DNA from: Magicicada septendecula
Lineage: Eukaryota > Arthropoda > Insecta > Hemiptera > Cicadidae
Direction of reading: 5' to 3'
Assembly (NCBI GenBank): GCA_034769895.1
Contig: CM068367.1
Span: 351,913,111-351,977,110, forward strand
DNA: 64,000 nucleotides
Program-made: the position numbers and the translations under genes
In this document: positions 35,086 to 47,135 of the stretch, piece after piece
Position numbering within the stretch: the stretch's first letter is position 1
How the letters are laid out: each line of letters starts with the position of its first letter
Notes under the pieces: generated by a model
What the model was told of the DNA's origin: nothing
What the model saw: the letters and a program-made list of their open reading frames with translations, nothing else
Database searches by the model: none

Positions 35086-37140
35086 TATAATTATAGGATA
35101 ATTATAGCAGAATTTAATTTCTTATCTAGCATATTTAGGTGATAGTGATGTTGTAATTAATTAATTTTTATATAAATTTCTTTCTTCATTAATTTAAAAA
35201 CATATAAATGCGTACATGCGTGCTCTGTTATAAAGCTTTTCCATTAGATAACACATAACACTAAATAAAATAAAATTATTACACGTTTACATGTAAATTA
35301 ACAAATAATTTGAATTGCTCAAAGATAATGCAACATGAAAATATGACTAAAAACAAAAAAATTTACAAGGAAATCTACTGGCCTAGGCAAGAACGTGTAC
35401 GCAGTCTTGGCTCAGTAAATCTACTTCTATAAGTTACATAGTCATAAATGCACTTTGACACTACAATTCTATGTTGAAACAAATTGTGACATAGGCTGCA
35501 GTAAACTTTTATTTTATTCAATGAGAGAGATTTCAGAAGATTAGTTGAATCACCAAGTGTCTTTACACATTGTTATAAAATTTAATAGGTTTATTTTTTT
35601 TTATATTACACATACTACAATTTAACAACAAAGGACTCATTTCTCACATTTGTACACGCAGTCTACCTAGTAAAAAGTAAGGAGCCTAAGTACAAATTCA
35701 CGGTCGGATAAGCCAGTCATCAGGACTACTTAGTCTGCACTCTATTAAAACTCCAGTTTTATGAATACTGCCCATTTTCCTAAAGAGATGGGAGTCGCTA
35801 AAAGATTCATTGAATTAAGTTTATCGGGACAGACTGCCCATGATGTCGCAAGTGTGTAAAATTATTATCTCACAATTTACAGATATTACAAAACTTAACA
35901 AACTTTTTCTACAAACTCTGTCACTGTGTTTCTGTTAAAAAAAGCTTCCTTAGGAGTATTTAAATGAATTTACATATGCACATTCTGTTTCTTTATAGTC
36001 GAAATTTGAATATGGAGGTTACCATTATTCAATTATTTAATTGAATTATTCAATTACCATGGGTAACATATTACAATCTGAAGCAATCAACAATTAAATA
36101 AAAGCTTTAAAACTAAAATTTTTTATTGTTGCACACTTATAACAAACTTATATCACTTATAACAAACCCACTTATACCTGTTTTCTTTAAAATATTATAA
36201 ATAAACTTCTTTTTATATTCAGTTGGTTTAAAATATTATTCTTTGTAACACTAGCTCCTTAAGAATGGAATTATGTTATTCACTAATAGTTGTGTTATGA
36301 CATGTGGCAGTAATTTTAATAATACTTTAATGTATTTGATAAACAAAACAAACATTTTCTTCAAAGCATGTAGCACGACTAAAACTTAATATTGTAAATC
36401 GGTTAATTTATTGTTAGTAATAAAGAGATAAATAAATAAATATCCTAGAAATATTACGTAATTAGAAACCGTAATTAAAATCCACCGAACGCCCCAAACA
36501 TTTATAGAATAAAATTTTTCGTTTGCTGTACGCTCGAACACAAACGCTCGCGTCTACAACCAAACGTACACACATAATTCGAAATCATTCTTGTATGTTT
36601 TGATGTCTTTGTATTGCGATTCTTTTCATCATCACCGCTCTTATTTTTTTTCAAACCGTGGTAAAATCCAATAAATCATTATCGGAATCGTCTGTGCCTT
36701 AGTGAACGTATGTATTCTTCTATGTAGTGTGTAAAGAGTACTTTCGTACAGTATGAAACATCACGGCTTATTCTGCACGTCTAATTCAGACACTATTTCA
36801 ACTTCATTACAGTGTTTTAGAAATAAAGAACTGACATAATGACTAGTTTCCGTCTGTTAAAAACAAGAAAGTTGTTTAATAAAATAAAAGGCGCTGTTAT
36901 TGCTTAAGTAAATGTCAAGAATACAAATGAGGTTCTTGAAGCTATTATTATTCTTCAAGACGCTGAAATTGAAAACTGTAAAACGTTTTTGTTGAATGAC
37001 GGCGTAGTTCATCCTAGAAGTCCTGTTCCACTTTAATGGTAATGCCAATTGCAAATGAGTACCATTATGTGGCTGTATACTGTTGCCATTAACATAAATT
37101 TATTTTTACGATAATCAGTAATTTTAATTAAAATTTCTCA

Positions 37141-37275
37141 AACAATACGTTTTATAAATCAGAACGTTGCAAAGAATGAGTTAGTTGGGATTGCGATTTA
37201 ACTGTGATTAATGCGCGGCAACTGCAGCTACTTGGCGTGTGTTATAAAAGCGTTTATTTGCTATAACCGCTTTAA
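37141..37275 (+). repeat. Dispersed repeat, copy 2
   Basis: Second copy of the repeat at 34954-35085; same orientation and length, moderately diverged. Confidence 0.7.
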
Positions 37276-38099
37276 ATAATAATTTTATTATTTTAATAAA
37301 ATATATACTTCAAACAAGTCGTTTACACGATTGAATTACTTATAAGGTTTTTGTTGTTACAACTCCGTCTTAGTATCTGAATGCGTTTGATTTGTTACAT
37401 ACCTATTCATTATTCAAAGTGTGTTACTTTATTTAACAAAAGTATTAGTTTATTACAAGTTTTTTATTACGTGCCTTTATTTCAACTTTATTATATGTCT
37501 TTATTACAATAGTATTCTTACTATAGGGATGTATTAACAGCAATTCAATTATTTAAAATAGTAACTTGTTTATACCGCTAAAAAGAAATCTAACAGATAT
37601 TTATATTTAAAAATAAATCTTACGTTATCCATTTAAAAATATTTTCATTAAATTGTGTTATTAACAGTTTAAAAATATATTTAAAACTATTACAATTTTT
37701 TATGTTAGAGAGACCTTATTGGTTGCATTTATTGTTTAAAATACGACGTGAGGTGAGTTTCCTTAGTTCAATCAACGTAACAGATGGATTAAAATAATGT
37801 TTTCAGCTAATGTAAATAACTTTAAAAATTTCTCTTTTACATGTCAATTTTTTTTACAAATAACTTTAAATAAGGTTATGTTAAAAGTTAACTTAAAATT
37901 CTCCTACAGGCTTAGGAATTTGGAATTTTCAGGGAAAAAGAACAATGAATATCACTTTCAATTATGTTTTTAGCGACAATGGAATGGTTGACATCATGAG
38001 TGGTTGAAGACCATGATTATTAAAATTTTCTCAGAATGCTAAAATGGAACAATTTGTTTCCATGTCCTATCTCTTACATTTTTTATTTTTTTGTTTTTT

Positions 38100-39062
38100 G
38101 TTTAACGTGCCGTGAAGTACTACGAGGCTAGAGGCACGAAAAACGAGAAACAGCTGATCTTCACTCCTTAACTGTTCCCCAACACATTCCGTAAGTCAGC
38201 TTAGAGCCAGTAACAGTCTCTCTGAGGCGTAAAGAGGGCAGTATACCAATATGTATTGAACAGTGACCGGCACTTGTATGTATTCGAAGTGGGTGACGAG
38301 TTACCAGAGATATAAGAGTGAGTGTAGTCTGGTCTGTTCTCAAGTTACAGAGCATAACTTCTTCTTTCCTATTATGTAGTAACGATGAAGAGCAAACATC
38401 AATGTTGGCTGGCTGGCAAGTATTTGTAAGTGGATGATTTTGAAACTACTTTCCCAAGACTTTTAATGTTTTATTTAACGATTGCTTTGAAGTCGGTCAA
38501 CGGAACAAGAAGATTTGGGACTGGAAGTAATAACGCTAATAATGCCAATTCTTTAGCAGCTTGATCGGCTACGGTATTTCAAGGAAATATATTGCCTGAG
38601 TGGCGAAGCATCCACGCAAAACAAATATGCATCTTAGAAATTGATAATATGTCCTTTGCAATGGTGTTTTTCCTAGTCTCTTAGATACCATAAAGGGAAC
38701 CGGCGGAGGGTAAATCGGAGCATATTAGAAATTGTTACTAATGTTGCCATCAACTACTCAAGGTATAGCTAACTCAGTGACATATCATTTTTTGAGAGCA
38801 CTGTGAAGAATTTTGACAACGGGAAACATGTAATTTCATCATTTACCACCACTAAGCAACCGACTACTAAGCTAGATTTTGACCCATTCGTAAATATCAT
38901 ACGAAAGTCGGTATACTTCGCTATCATTTCATCATCGGCCGCTAGGATTACATTTAGCGGTGTAGCTTTTAGGAGAAGTTCGATAGGTCTGTTGATAGGT
39001 CTGTCGACATTCACAGAAAGCGAGCTCCACGGAGTCATCCCTGGTAGCTGAAGATGAACCAA
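38100..39062 (-). pseudogene. I/Jockey-like non-LTR element relic (RNase H and C-terminus)
   Basis: From right to left on the minus strand: DFRMIFTNGSKSSLVVGC (near 38905), where the FTDGSK motif with the first RNase H Asp has become FTNGSK; then, after breaks, a stretch reading ADQAAKELALLALL near 38560 like the ADxxAK block that ends RNase H; then LRTDQTTLTLISLVTRH (near 38320) resembling the RRDQVxLTRLRIGHT block of the C-terminal region. This order (RNase H, then conserved tail) is typical of I- and Jockey-related ORF2 proteins. Several stops and frame changes and a changed catalytic residue show it is dead. The reverse transcriptase is not visible. Confidence 0.65.
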
Positions 39063-39362
39063 AGGATGTGTGTTGAATGGCCTTTTATCTAAGGTAACTA
39101 TTTGTCTTTTTACCGACAGTGGATTCTCTGTTAAAAATTATGAGGAAGCAGACAGAGGTAGATCGGCGTACGCCCGTGTCCGTGTTAGTTTTTCAATTAA
39201 CAGAGAAGCAAGTGTATAGTTTTATTAAAATACCAAGAGTAATAAAATACCAGAAAATTTGTTACTCACAACTTTAATAATCTGCAACCACATTCTCATT
39301 TCTATTGCACTTACGCGTTCTGTTCTTCGTCATCGTTCAATTCATTGTGGCGGTCTTGACTT

Positions 39363-39975
39363 TTTAAATTACTTTACTTGGATCATTCCTTCTCTGCCTC
39401 CGTCGTAACGATAGCGTAACTCTGGGATCTTCTGGCTATAATGTGATGATATAAGACAATTTATGTAGGGGGTTGCTGACTTGGCAGTTTTGAAACTCGA
39501 GGGCATCAAAAGCCGTTTTGTCCCAGTTACTCCAGTGTCTTGTCAATCGTAACATTTGCTATAGTTCACTGTCTCTGACCCTATCAACAAATATTTGCAC
39601 TGCAAACCGTATTAGAAACTCTTCTGGTGCTTCAGGATAGGTTAATCTAATCAGTCTACTGATACATGCTTCAAACATTTGAAGACTCTCTCGTCTTGCT
39701 GTCAATTGAGCACAGTACATATCGTACAGGTTCTGATCATCGTACCGTAATTCCCGAGCTCTTATTAATTCGGAATGTTGCACTGGTTGTCAGGTGGCAC
39801 CTATGTTTTTCTGTTTCTAAAAACAGCGCTTTCTGGTGTTCACACCTGGATCTTTCATTAATTTATCTTCTGCACCTTCTGCATCAAGTCGGCGTTCTTG
39901 TTTTTTGTTTGTTCTTGTGTTCATCTCCTCGTAGTAATGAAGCTTGGAAGGCTTCTACCATGGAAATCTGATTGG
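39363..39975 (-). pseudogene. Gypsy-like LTR retrotransposon gag relic
   Basis: The minus-strand stretch 39783-39559 reads ELRYDDQNLYDMYCAQLTAR, RESLQMFEACISRLIRLTYP, EAPEEFLIRFAVQIFVDRV, RDSEL. This matches the central gag segment of arthropod gypsy-type elements (LQxFEADIxRLVRLAYP...AVQxFVDGLRD). Upstream, an earlier frame gives MVEAFQASLLRGDE near 39960. Downstream coding continues in another frame to about 39363. I see no zinc knuckle, protease or reverse transcriptase, and no LTRs nearby. An isolated decayed fragment. Confidence 0.7.
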
Positions 39976-41917
39976 TAACCATTTATCCACTGATTACGCA
40001 CACATTTATTTCATTTATTTACCCCTTGCACAGTGTCATTAGAAACCGAAAATTTTCACGCACAAATGAAACTGTAAATCATCGTACCTAAGTAGTTTAC
40101 CTACATTAAATTCTGTATTTTTGTGTTTAGTCATTGTATTTATAGCCCAGTCGACGTAATTTTCATTAGCAATGAGATTAAAGTCCAATTAGTAAATAGA
40201 AAACACAAGTGGACTGTCTACAGTTACAAACTCTTACACACGACAAATTGATACCTTATTATGACATTATTATGGCGAAATTCATGGCTACAGTAAATTT
40301 TTTAAATCATCAAGTTCTTTTAGAAAGGGAAAAGAATATTATAAGGGCTTGAATCTTAATAATATTTTGCGCCCTCTAAAAACAATGGCACACCTTTATG
40401 ACAACCGATGAATAATTTATCAAGTCAAATTATAAATTTAGATTGCTAAATGGGCAGAAGCTGTTTAGGATAAAATACGTTAGTGTTTTGCGTTCCAAAT
40501 TAAGACGGTAAAAAGATTTTTTAATTTTTGATTTTCAGGGTGAATTTAACCAAACAGTGTAAGTTATCTGGAACTACGTCTGTACCAACTTATTCCAACT
40601 TGGATTTGTTGTTTTAACCAGAGATAAGTTAAAACACCCAAACGGTGTTTGTCGTGTATTACGTTCGTAATTATACAATAACTACATTATGTATGAGACA
40701 AAGACTACGACAAGAAAATAAACAATTTTTAGTTTTTGTGTAGTCTTAGATATAACATTTAGGGCTAGTCATATAAAAATATATGTTCATTGAATGTATC
40801 GTTTGTATGATCAAGTACTGTTAGACGTAGGTTAAACTGAACATATTTAGTTTAAACATAAGCGTTCCATTCGTATGAAGTCAGTTACTAATTCACAGTT
40901 GAAAAGTAAGCAGCTACAATTGTCTGTGGCAACACATGAGTTTAAGAAGGGTGGCAATACCAATCTGTAGATGTATTAATGGAGATCAAATTATTTTTGG
41001 TGATTGCGTGTTACGAATAAGTAATGTTCGTTGCGTTACTAGAAAGTGCACAAGTAATGAGTTATTATAATACAAATATTTATGCAATATGGGGGAAAAA
41101 TTCTTTGGGCCTTTTTTCTTACGTCAGTTTGTAAACATAAAGTTTGTTTCAATACCTTAGGTGAGATTGTGCACTCAGAATTCACAAATGTATGGAAATC
41201 TCTTTACAATGCATTGTAACGTCATGTAATCCATCTCTAGAGTTTCAAGTAGTCCCTAAAGTAGCTAGTTTGTTTGTAAATGCTAATAGAGACGAGATAG
41301 ACAAGCATTATACAATCCAAGAAAACCTTCAGAATGTTCTATCGACTGTGTAATTTGTCTACCGTGTACATACGTAACGTAAATTCAGTAATGGAGAGCT
41401 TGTTTTAAAACTGTATATTGTCTCCATGTTTTATAACAAGCTCTATATACAAAAGGTTTCCTTACATACAAGAAAGGATCATTTTTTTTAAATAATGGTT
41501 CATTTTAATGTAATAATATGCACTCAAAATGTCACACGATAAGAAATAAACACTTCATAGTCATTATAAATTATTAATTTTAACAATTTGATATTCACTT
41601 TAATAACTGTGCTAGTCAGTCGGTTAAAGTTTCTACACAAGCTTGTCGAGGATATTTTATTATCCATAAATATAGCGATGCAAACAAAAGTGACGTATAG
41701 TTACTTAACTTGCTTATGCCTAACTGTTCAACTACATTTACTCCAAATATAAGCTGACAAGCAGCGGGCTATCATCATAAGAGGAAGTCGATAGGGCCTG
41801 CGGATACTGTATGGAGTAATTTTGTGGTAGACAAGTTTAAAATGTTTACATTTATAACAGATATAGTTTAGGTTACGCATGCCTTTTTAACAATTATTAA
41901 CGGTTATCTTCATAATA
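39976..41917. other. AT-rich stretch without a recognisable gene
   Basis: Nothing recognised on either strand; only short chance frames. Confidence 0.6.
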
Positions 41918-42801
41918 CGAGGGTTATTCAGAAAGTAGGGTCAAGTAGGCTAATAAAAAAATATTTTAATTAAAAAATATTTTATTGCAACATGCATTAC
42001 AATCCACTTTTTCTATATTGTCACCACCGTTATTTTAGTACTTATTGAAGTATCGCACAAGCTTTTATCTCTCCTCAATAGAAGTTTGCTGTCTGTTATT
42101 TCAACAGCACTTTTGAGTTAGTTCGTTGTTGTTTATGAACTTTGCAAAGCCAAAAGAATTTTCAGGTGCACAAAAAGATAAAAATGATTTAATGCCAAAG
42201 GTCTGGACTATAAGGGAAATTATCAGAAATATTTAACTTGAATTTCCCAAGCGTTTGGCCACGGAAGTGTGTGGCTATCGTGAAGAACGACGACGTCAGA
42301 AGACAATCGCCCGCGCTGGTGATTCTGATCGCCCTCATCAATTTGTAAATGTCTTCTTTACAAAATGTTCCGTGATAATTCGGAAAATTATTGACTTTAC
42401 TTTACTTTCTTATTCTGAAATGTCTGTTTAGCCGAACTTTGTCGTCGACACGTTGCACGATCTCGTCAGTGACAATTGGAGGTCGGTCGCTACAGTCATC
42501 ACAGAACTTCCCCCCTTTACTGTCACTCATCCGACTTCCGCCATAAATCTCAGTAGTTTAGCGATGAATTTCAGCCGAGCGTTTATAAATCGTATTACAG
42601 CATAGACTTCACACTTAGCGGGATTTTCAATGACATTATGCAAATAATTTTACCGCCAGTGGACACGAAGCAAAACTGAAACATCTGTCTTTACTGGACT
42701 CATCATGAACCAAGCTCACATTCTGCGCATGCCCAAATTCAATCCAGTCACTTGCACACATTTTGTGCGCAATCGCATCCTACTTTCGGATTATTTTCTT
42801 A
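41918..42801 (-). mobile_element. Internally deleted mariner-type element
   Basis: The left end reads CGAGGGTTATTCAGAAAGTA, preceded by TA (41916-41917). The right end, read inward on the minus strand, is GAAAATAATCCGAAAGTAGGA, an eroded version of the same terminal repeat. Total about 0.88 kb against about 1.3 kb for a full mariner. The N-terminal half of a transposase lies inside on the minus strand. Confidence 0.65.
42260..42665 (-). pseudogene. Mariner transposase N-terminal fragment
   Basis: On the minus strand, NPAKCEVYAVIRFINARL (near 42630-42577) matches the first helix-turn-helix of SETMAR-type mariner transposases (NPADCEVRSVIRFLNA-like). After a frame change near 42535 come GGKFCDDCSDRPPIVTDEIV and VDDKVRLNRHFRIRK, the second DNA-binding part. 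The catalytic DD34D domain is deleted, consistent with the short distance to the left terminal repeat. Confidence 0.65.
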
Positions 42802-43966
42802 CAGTAATATACATCATTTTAATAATTGTCATCACAGTGCTTGAAAATAAAATATTAAAATATAATATCTATTACACACAGACACACGGGCGCGCTCTCT
42901 TGCAGACATCCAGGAAACGTTGAATAAGCCACAAATCTAGAATATATAATATTATTTGTAGAGTTAAGAGACTGTGAAGAAACGGAACGGACATTAGGCT
43001 AGGCGAGAAGATCAGGAGTGTTGCTATATTGGCGGTCAGTTCACAACGACCGCTTTGCAAGATGGCTGGTTAAGTACCTGTGGTTAACCAGCTTTGAAAC
43101 TTGTGGGACCGCTTTGAATCTTGTGGTTAAGTTACTTGGATACAGTGCACTGGATAATAGTTATTCAGCTGAGAATTAATGGTGCAATAATTGGTCAGTG
43201 AGAATTTGGTTGGCAGTGTTCCTTACCAGTTAACGGACTGACAATGTTAACGCTGTTATTACAGAAATTATTTCGAAATAATTCAGTCCCTGTTCAGATC
43301 ATATGTCATATTTATTGTGGACCTATACAGATGGATGACATCGGCGTTGATAGTTTTATATCCAGTATTATCATTCAGTTCTTACGAATACCAAACACCA
43401 CGCATGCCGTAATTTCTAATGCAATAAGAAACTGCAAGATTAGTCAGTTTAGACTATTTGCCGAGAGGAAACATTGAACTCATTGAACTGCTACAGGCTT
43501 TCAGCAATCGATTTTCGTTAATCATAAGAAACTGTAAATGCATTTAATTTTGAGAAATATTGATAAAGCTATCGTGATATGAAGCCGCGGCTCATTCATC
43601 AAAATGCCAGACGTTTTGACTTCATCTGCAGACGTCACGTTCAGGAGGCGTTCTTGTTTCTTCTCAGTTGACTGTAACATCGGCATCTGATCATCAAAGA
43701 AAACACCATTCGTGACGACTGCTGCAGACCACGTTACGGTATGCTGATACTTTTATTAACATGATTCCGGCCGTGGAAGCTTGAACACTGATGAATTTAA
43801 TCAAAATTATAACAAAATGGAACTACATTTACTGTGATCACCAAGAGAATAGGTCGTGTCAGTGTGTTTAAGATATTGCAGCCATGTCTCATGATGAGAG
43901 GGAGAATGTTTATGGAAACGTAATATTCATACATGAAAGTACATAGTTTGCGCGTTACCATATGCA
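42802..43966. other. Stretch without a recognisable gene
   Basis: No family motif seen. Open frames up to 77 codons are unremarkable. The A at 43966 is the flanking base of the Helitron relic that follows. Confidence 0.55.
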
Positions 43967-45017
43967 CTAGTTGTTCCCCGCGGCTTCCCACGCGAATATT
44001 TGATTTCTAATAAGTGTTTTAATATAATTATTAATTGTCTACGTCTACGCAGAGGGAGTTGACACTCAATTAATATGTACTTTTCCTGTAAACAATTTAC
44101 TGCTATAATATATTTTACATATATTACCACTCATCAATATATATTAGTCAAGTTTACAGAGTTAATACATTACATACACAATATATTAACATAAACAAGT
44201 TAACATTATAGATTTACGTTCATATGTTCATACAAAATTACACATATTTGTTTATTGAAATATTTATTTATAGACTACATTGTTTGAGTTGTCATCAGAA
44301 GAAATAAAGAGGTCGGTACTTTTGCTGGCTTGAGAAAACTATACATACAATTGTTTGTGGCAAAAGCATTTAGTTTTTAAATCTACGCCTGCTATACGTG
44401 ACGTTTGCTCTTGTGATTTATAGACTGCCATTGCAAACCAGACATTCACCGGAACGTGTTTCCGCGGCCCTAATCTCTGCCTGCCTTCTTCGTTGTTGGT
44501 CTACGCGCCCCCTATGTTCCCTAGGACTTCGTTGTTGTTCAAGCCGGGACACACGTTCGTCGGGTGTCTCAGCTGCTCGCAATAACCTTGCTCGCTTAGT
44601 ATTTGGATGGGCCTGCCGAATGTTTTGTAGTTTTTTCGGAGGCTTCCGTAAAGTAAGGTGATAAAGTACTCGTACTTCAAAAGAGGGTTTATTTAAAAGG
44701 ACGTGAAGAATAAGGAAAACAAACGGGATTGTAAAGTTATTTGAAGGTAAAGTTTTAACTGGACTGGTTATTTGAAAGGATGGTTGTTAACTGGAACTTG
44801 AAAGGAGGGTCAGTTTGATAGGAAGTGAAGAGTAAGGAAAACAAACGGGACTGTAAAATTATTTGAAGGTGAAGTTTAAAAGGAGTGTAGTTAAGGAAAA
44901 CGAATAACGTAATGCAGAATAACTTGATCGAATAAATTTAACTGATACGACGATGAATGAACAACTCAAAAGAGAAATAAAAATGGTAGGGTTTCCTCAT
45001 ACCCTGTGTCTCAGTGA
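43967..45017 (-). mobile_element. Internally deleted Helitron relic
   Basis: On the minus strand the 3' end is TTCGCGTGGGAAGCCGCGG, then a few bases and CTAG (43970-43967), followed by T: a Helitron terminus closely like that of the element at 27.95-33.73 kb. A plausible 5' end TCACTGAGACACAGGG starts at 45017 and is preceded by A; this end is less certain. Between them are both ends of a Rep/helicase gene with the middle missing. A 122-bp direct duplication of leader sequence (starting 44699 and 44821) lies near the 5' side. Confidence 0.7.
44280..44661 (-). pseudogene. Helitron gene with N-terminus joined to helicase C-terminus
   Basis: Minus-strand frame 44661-44450 gives HPNTKRARLLRAAETPDERV, SRLEQQR, and a further RRRQAEIRAAET repeat; arginine/glutamate repeats of the RAAETPxER type are known from the N-terminus of arthropod Helitron proteins. 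After a frame change near 44445 the next residues are VPVNVWFAMAVYKSQEQT, SRIAGVDLK, CHKQLYV, stop, SKSTDLFISSDD. This is the last helicase block, aligned with FAMTINKSQGQTLRTAGVDL of the intact-length copy. Rep and most helicase motifs are absent, so more than 1000 codons were lost at one junction. Confidence 0.75.
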
Positions 45018-45328
45018 TTCATAAAGCAGTCAATTTTTTCAGTTTGTATTTAGCTGTTTCCGCAGTTTGTTTCGTACGCATGTTTAATCTTAATCATAGT
45101 CCGTGATGACAAAAGTGTTAATATAGGCCTACATAGTAGGGAAGTTCAATGGGGACAATGCACAGTAATTCGGAGTATTAACAAGCATTAGTCAAGTATA
45201 CGCTGTATTGACAGCTGTGTGGGAAACCTGTGAGCCTCAACCAAAAATCTCAAATGTTTCAACACTTAAGTGTCAAAACGACAATACATTGGTTCTTACA
45301 CATCTAGCGATGTATCTAAAACAGTAAT
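45018..45328. other. Short stretch without a recognisable gene
   Basis: Nothing recognised. A TAGGCCTA octamer lies at 45124. Confidence 0.5.
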
Positions 45329-45388
<60 letters not shown>

Positions 45389-45497
45389 TTCTTCTTCTTC
45401 TTCTTCTTCTTCTTCTTCTTCTTCTTCTTCTTCTTCTTCTTCTTCTTCTTCTTCTTCTTCTTCTTCTTCTTCTTCTTCTTCTTCTTCTTCTTCTTCA
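45329..45497. repeat. (ATC)n(CTT)n compound microsatellite
   Basis: About 20 ATC units change at about 45388 into about 36 CTT units. It is open in many frames (poly-Ser on plus, poly-Glu/Asp or poly-Lys/Met on minus), which are artefacts. The CTT part is a pure polypyrimidine tract of about 110 bases. Confidence 0.97.
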
Positions 45498-46028
45498 AGG
45501 ATTAAATCAAGACTGGTTTGATCCGGTCTCAAATAGGCAAAGATTAGAGCTGGTCACTCCAGCGCTTCCTCGAAAGTCCCACACCTCTCCGACCCCTCGG
45601 CTGACTTATTTTTTTTTAACAGTATTCTCTGTCTAAACAGTAATATCTAACTTATTTTTTTTCAAATACTGTGGCTAGAATTCATAAAGTCACTGTTATG
45701 ATCAGACTACGTTCACACAACAGACTGAATGTGCTCCTCAGTAAACATTTTCTGGCTGTAAGACATTATTTCACAACAACCACCAGCTATACGCTAACGA
45801 TAATTAGAAAAAGCTCTTTGTTACCCACTTGTGACTACAAAGTAAAGGTAAGGATAACAACAGTTTTACATTACCAACCTATTTTCCTGGCATTTATTCT
45901 TACCAAACATGCTGTTTATTTTTTAAGAGTGTAAAACGCCACTCGTTTTAACCACAACTATCTTGACATAAAAGCGTTCGTATTGTGCACGTAAGTACAA
46001 ACATGTTAGGGTAAAACCTGAATCAAAA
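45498..46028. other. Short stretch without a recognisable gene
   Basis: Nothing recognised. It ends with the octamer AATCAAAA (46021-46028) that is the left target duplication of the next element. Confidence 0.5.
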
Positions 46029-47127
46029 ACTTGCGTCTACCTGTACGTTTTCCTATCCAGAATGTGCAAGTAGCACGGGGGGGGGGGATAACACCGTCCC
46101 TGTATCTGCTGACACTAGCGCCGTTTTGGCCCGCCTTGATATCAATTTGGTTGAGCTTTACACTATTGTTGTAAGCGATTTATGCATAAGAATGGTGTAG
46201 TTTAATCATTAGGAATACAACTATTATTTTGAAACTGATGCAATAACATAAAAAACAACATGAACACAACCTTTATGACTAATCACAGAGGACATTTTAT
46301 ATGTTTGTTACATTTACATCAACCTAAATATATAAAATTTCTTAAACACACTCGGACACAAACACAACATTTGTAGTTAATATTATCCGCATCAAATACA
46401 AATGACAATTTTAAATAAGCCCTATTTCTTTCGGTGGTGATGTCAGAAATGGTAACAATATGTACAATATATAATCTTAATTCCAGTTTATAATATTTAT
46501 ATTTGATTTATTAAAATTAAGTTGTTTTCCTTTACTACTCACAATTACTGTATGTACCCTACTGATGGAAGCACTACGAAAAGCTATGCTGGATACCAAA
46601 TAACTGTAAGGTTAATGAAAAAATTACTACTAGTAATGCCACGTTAACTAATGCAAGAAAACGAATTAAAAAACGAGCAGTTCTAATAAACACTTTGGTT
46701 ATTTATCATTGTTTTTATAGTTCACTTACGTTTTCCGTCAAAAGCAGATTCGATTGCTAAATAATTTTATTTTTACAATTATTTCGAATTGCTGTTATGG
46801 ATTAAGTCTTTTCGTTAATTGTTTAGATGCTGGGGCTCACAAAATTCCCAAGGTAATTGAGGATGATGTTACTCGATGCTTTAAGATTAAATAAAATATT
46901 ACAATCATATATTTAATTTGTTAATAATCACGAGACGACACTCATAGGAACACCGCTAAACAAACCGAAAATTAGTTACGGCTTGTAGGTTAAGTTTACA
47001 AAGTATCTCACTGTTGACGTAGTTATTAGACTCGTCGATACAGTGGTAGTGTTGTCCTCTGCTGTCTCCCTCCACAGTTGTGCTACTTGCACATTCTGGG
47101 CAGGAAACGTACAGGTAGACGCCAGTG
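46029..47127. mobile_element. Non-autonomous hAT-type element with 8-bp target duplication
   Basis: Imperfect terminal inverted repeats of about 48 bp: left 46029-46076 (starts ACTTGCGTCTACCTGTACG) and right 47080-47127 (inward, starts CACTGGCGTCTACCTGTACG). They agree at all but about six positions. The octamer AATCAAAA flanks both sides (46021-46028 and 47128-47135). An 8-bp duplication and CACTGG-type ends suggest the hAT superfamily, though P-type elements also duplicate 8 bp. The 1 kb inside has no ORF or transposase motif, only a G run (46077-46087). Confidence 0.8.
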
Positions 47128-47135
47128 AATCAAAA

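Larger units (their letters stand above)
33732..38089. other. AT-rich stretch without a recognisable gene
   Basis: No coding family recognised. It holds a pyrimidine-rich block ending in a CT microsatellite (34333-34373) and two copies of a roughly 130-bp repeat (34954-35085 and 37141-37275). Confidence 0.55.

Noticed and set aside
45270..45532. Poly-Ser, poly-Glu/Asp and poly-Lys/Met open frames
   Set aside because: Artefacts of the ATC/CTT repeat.
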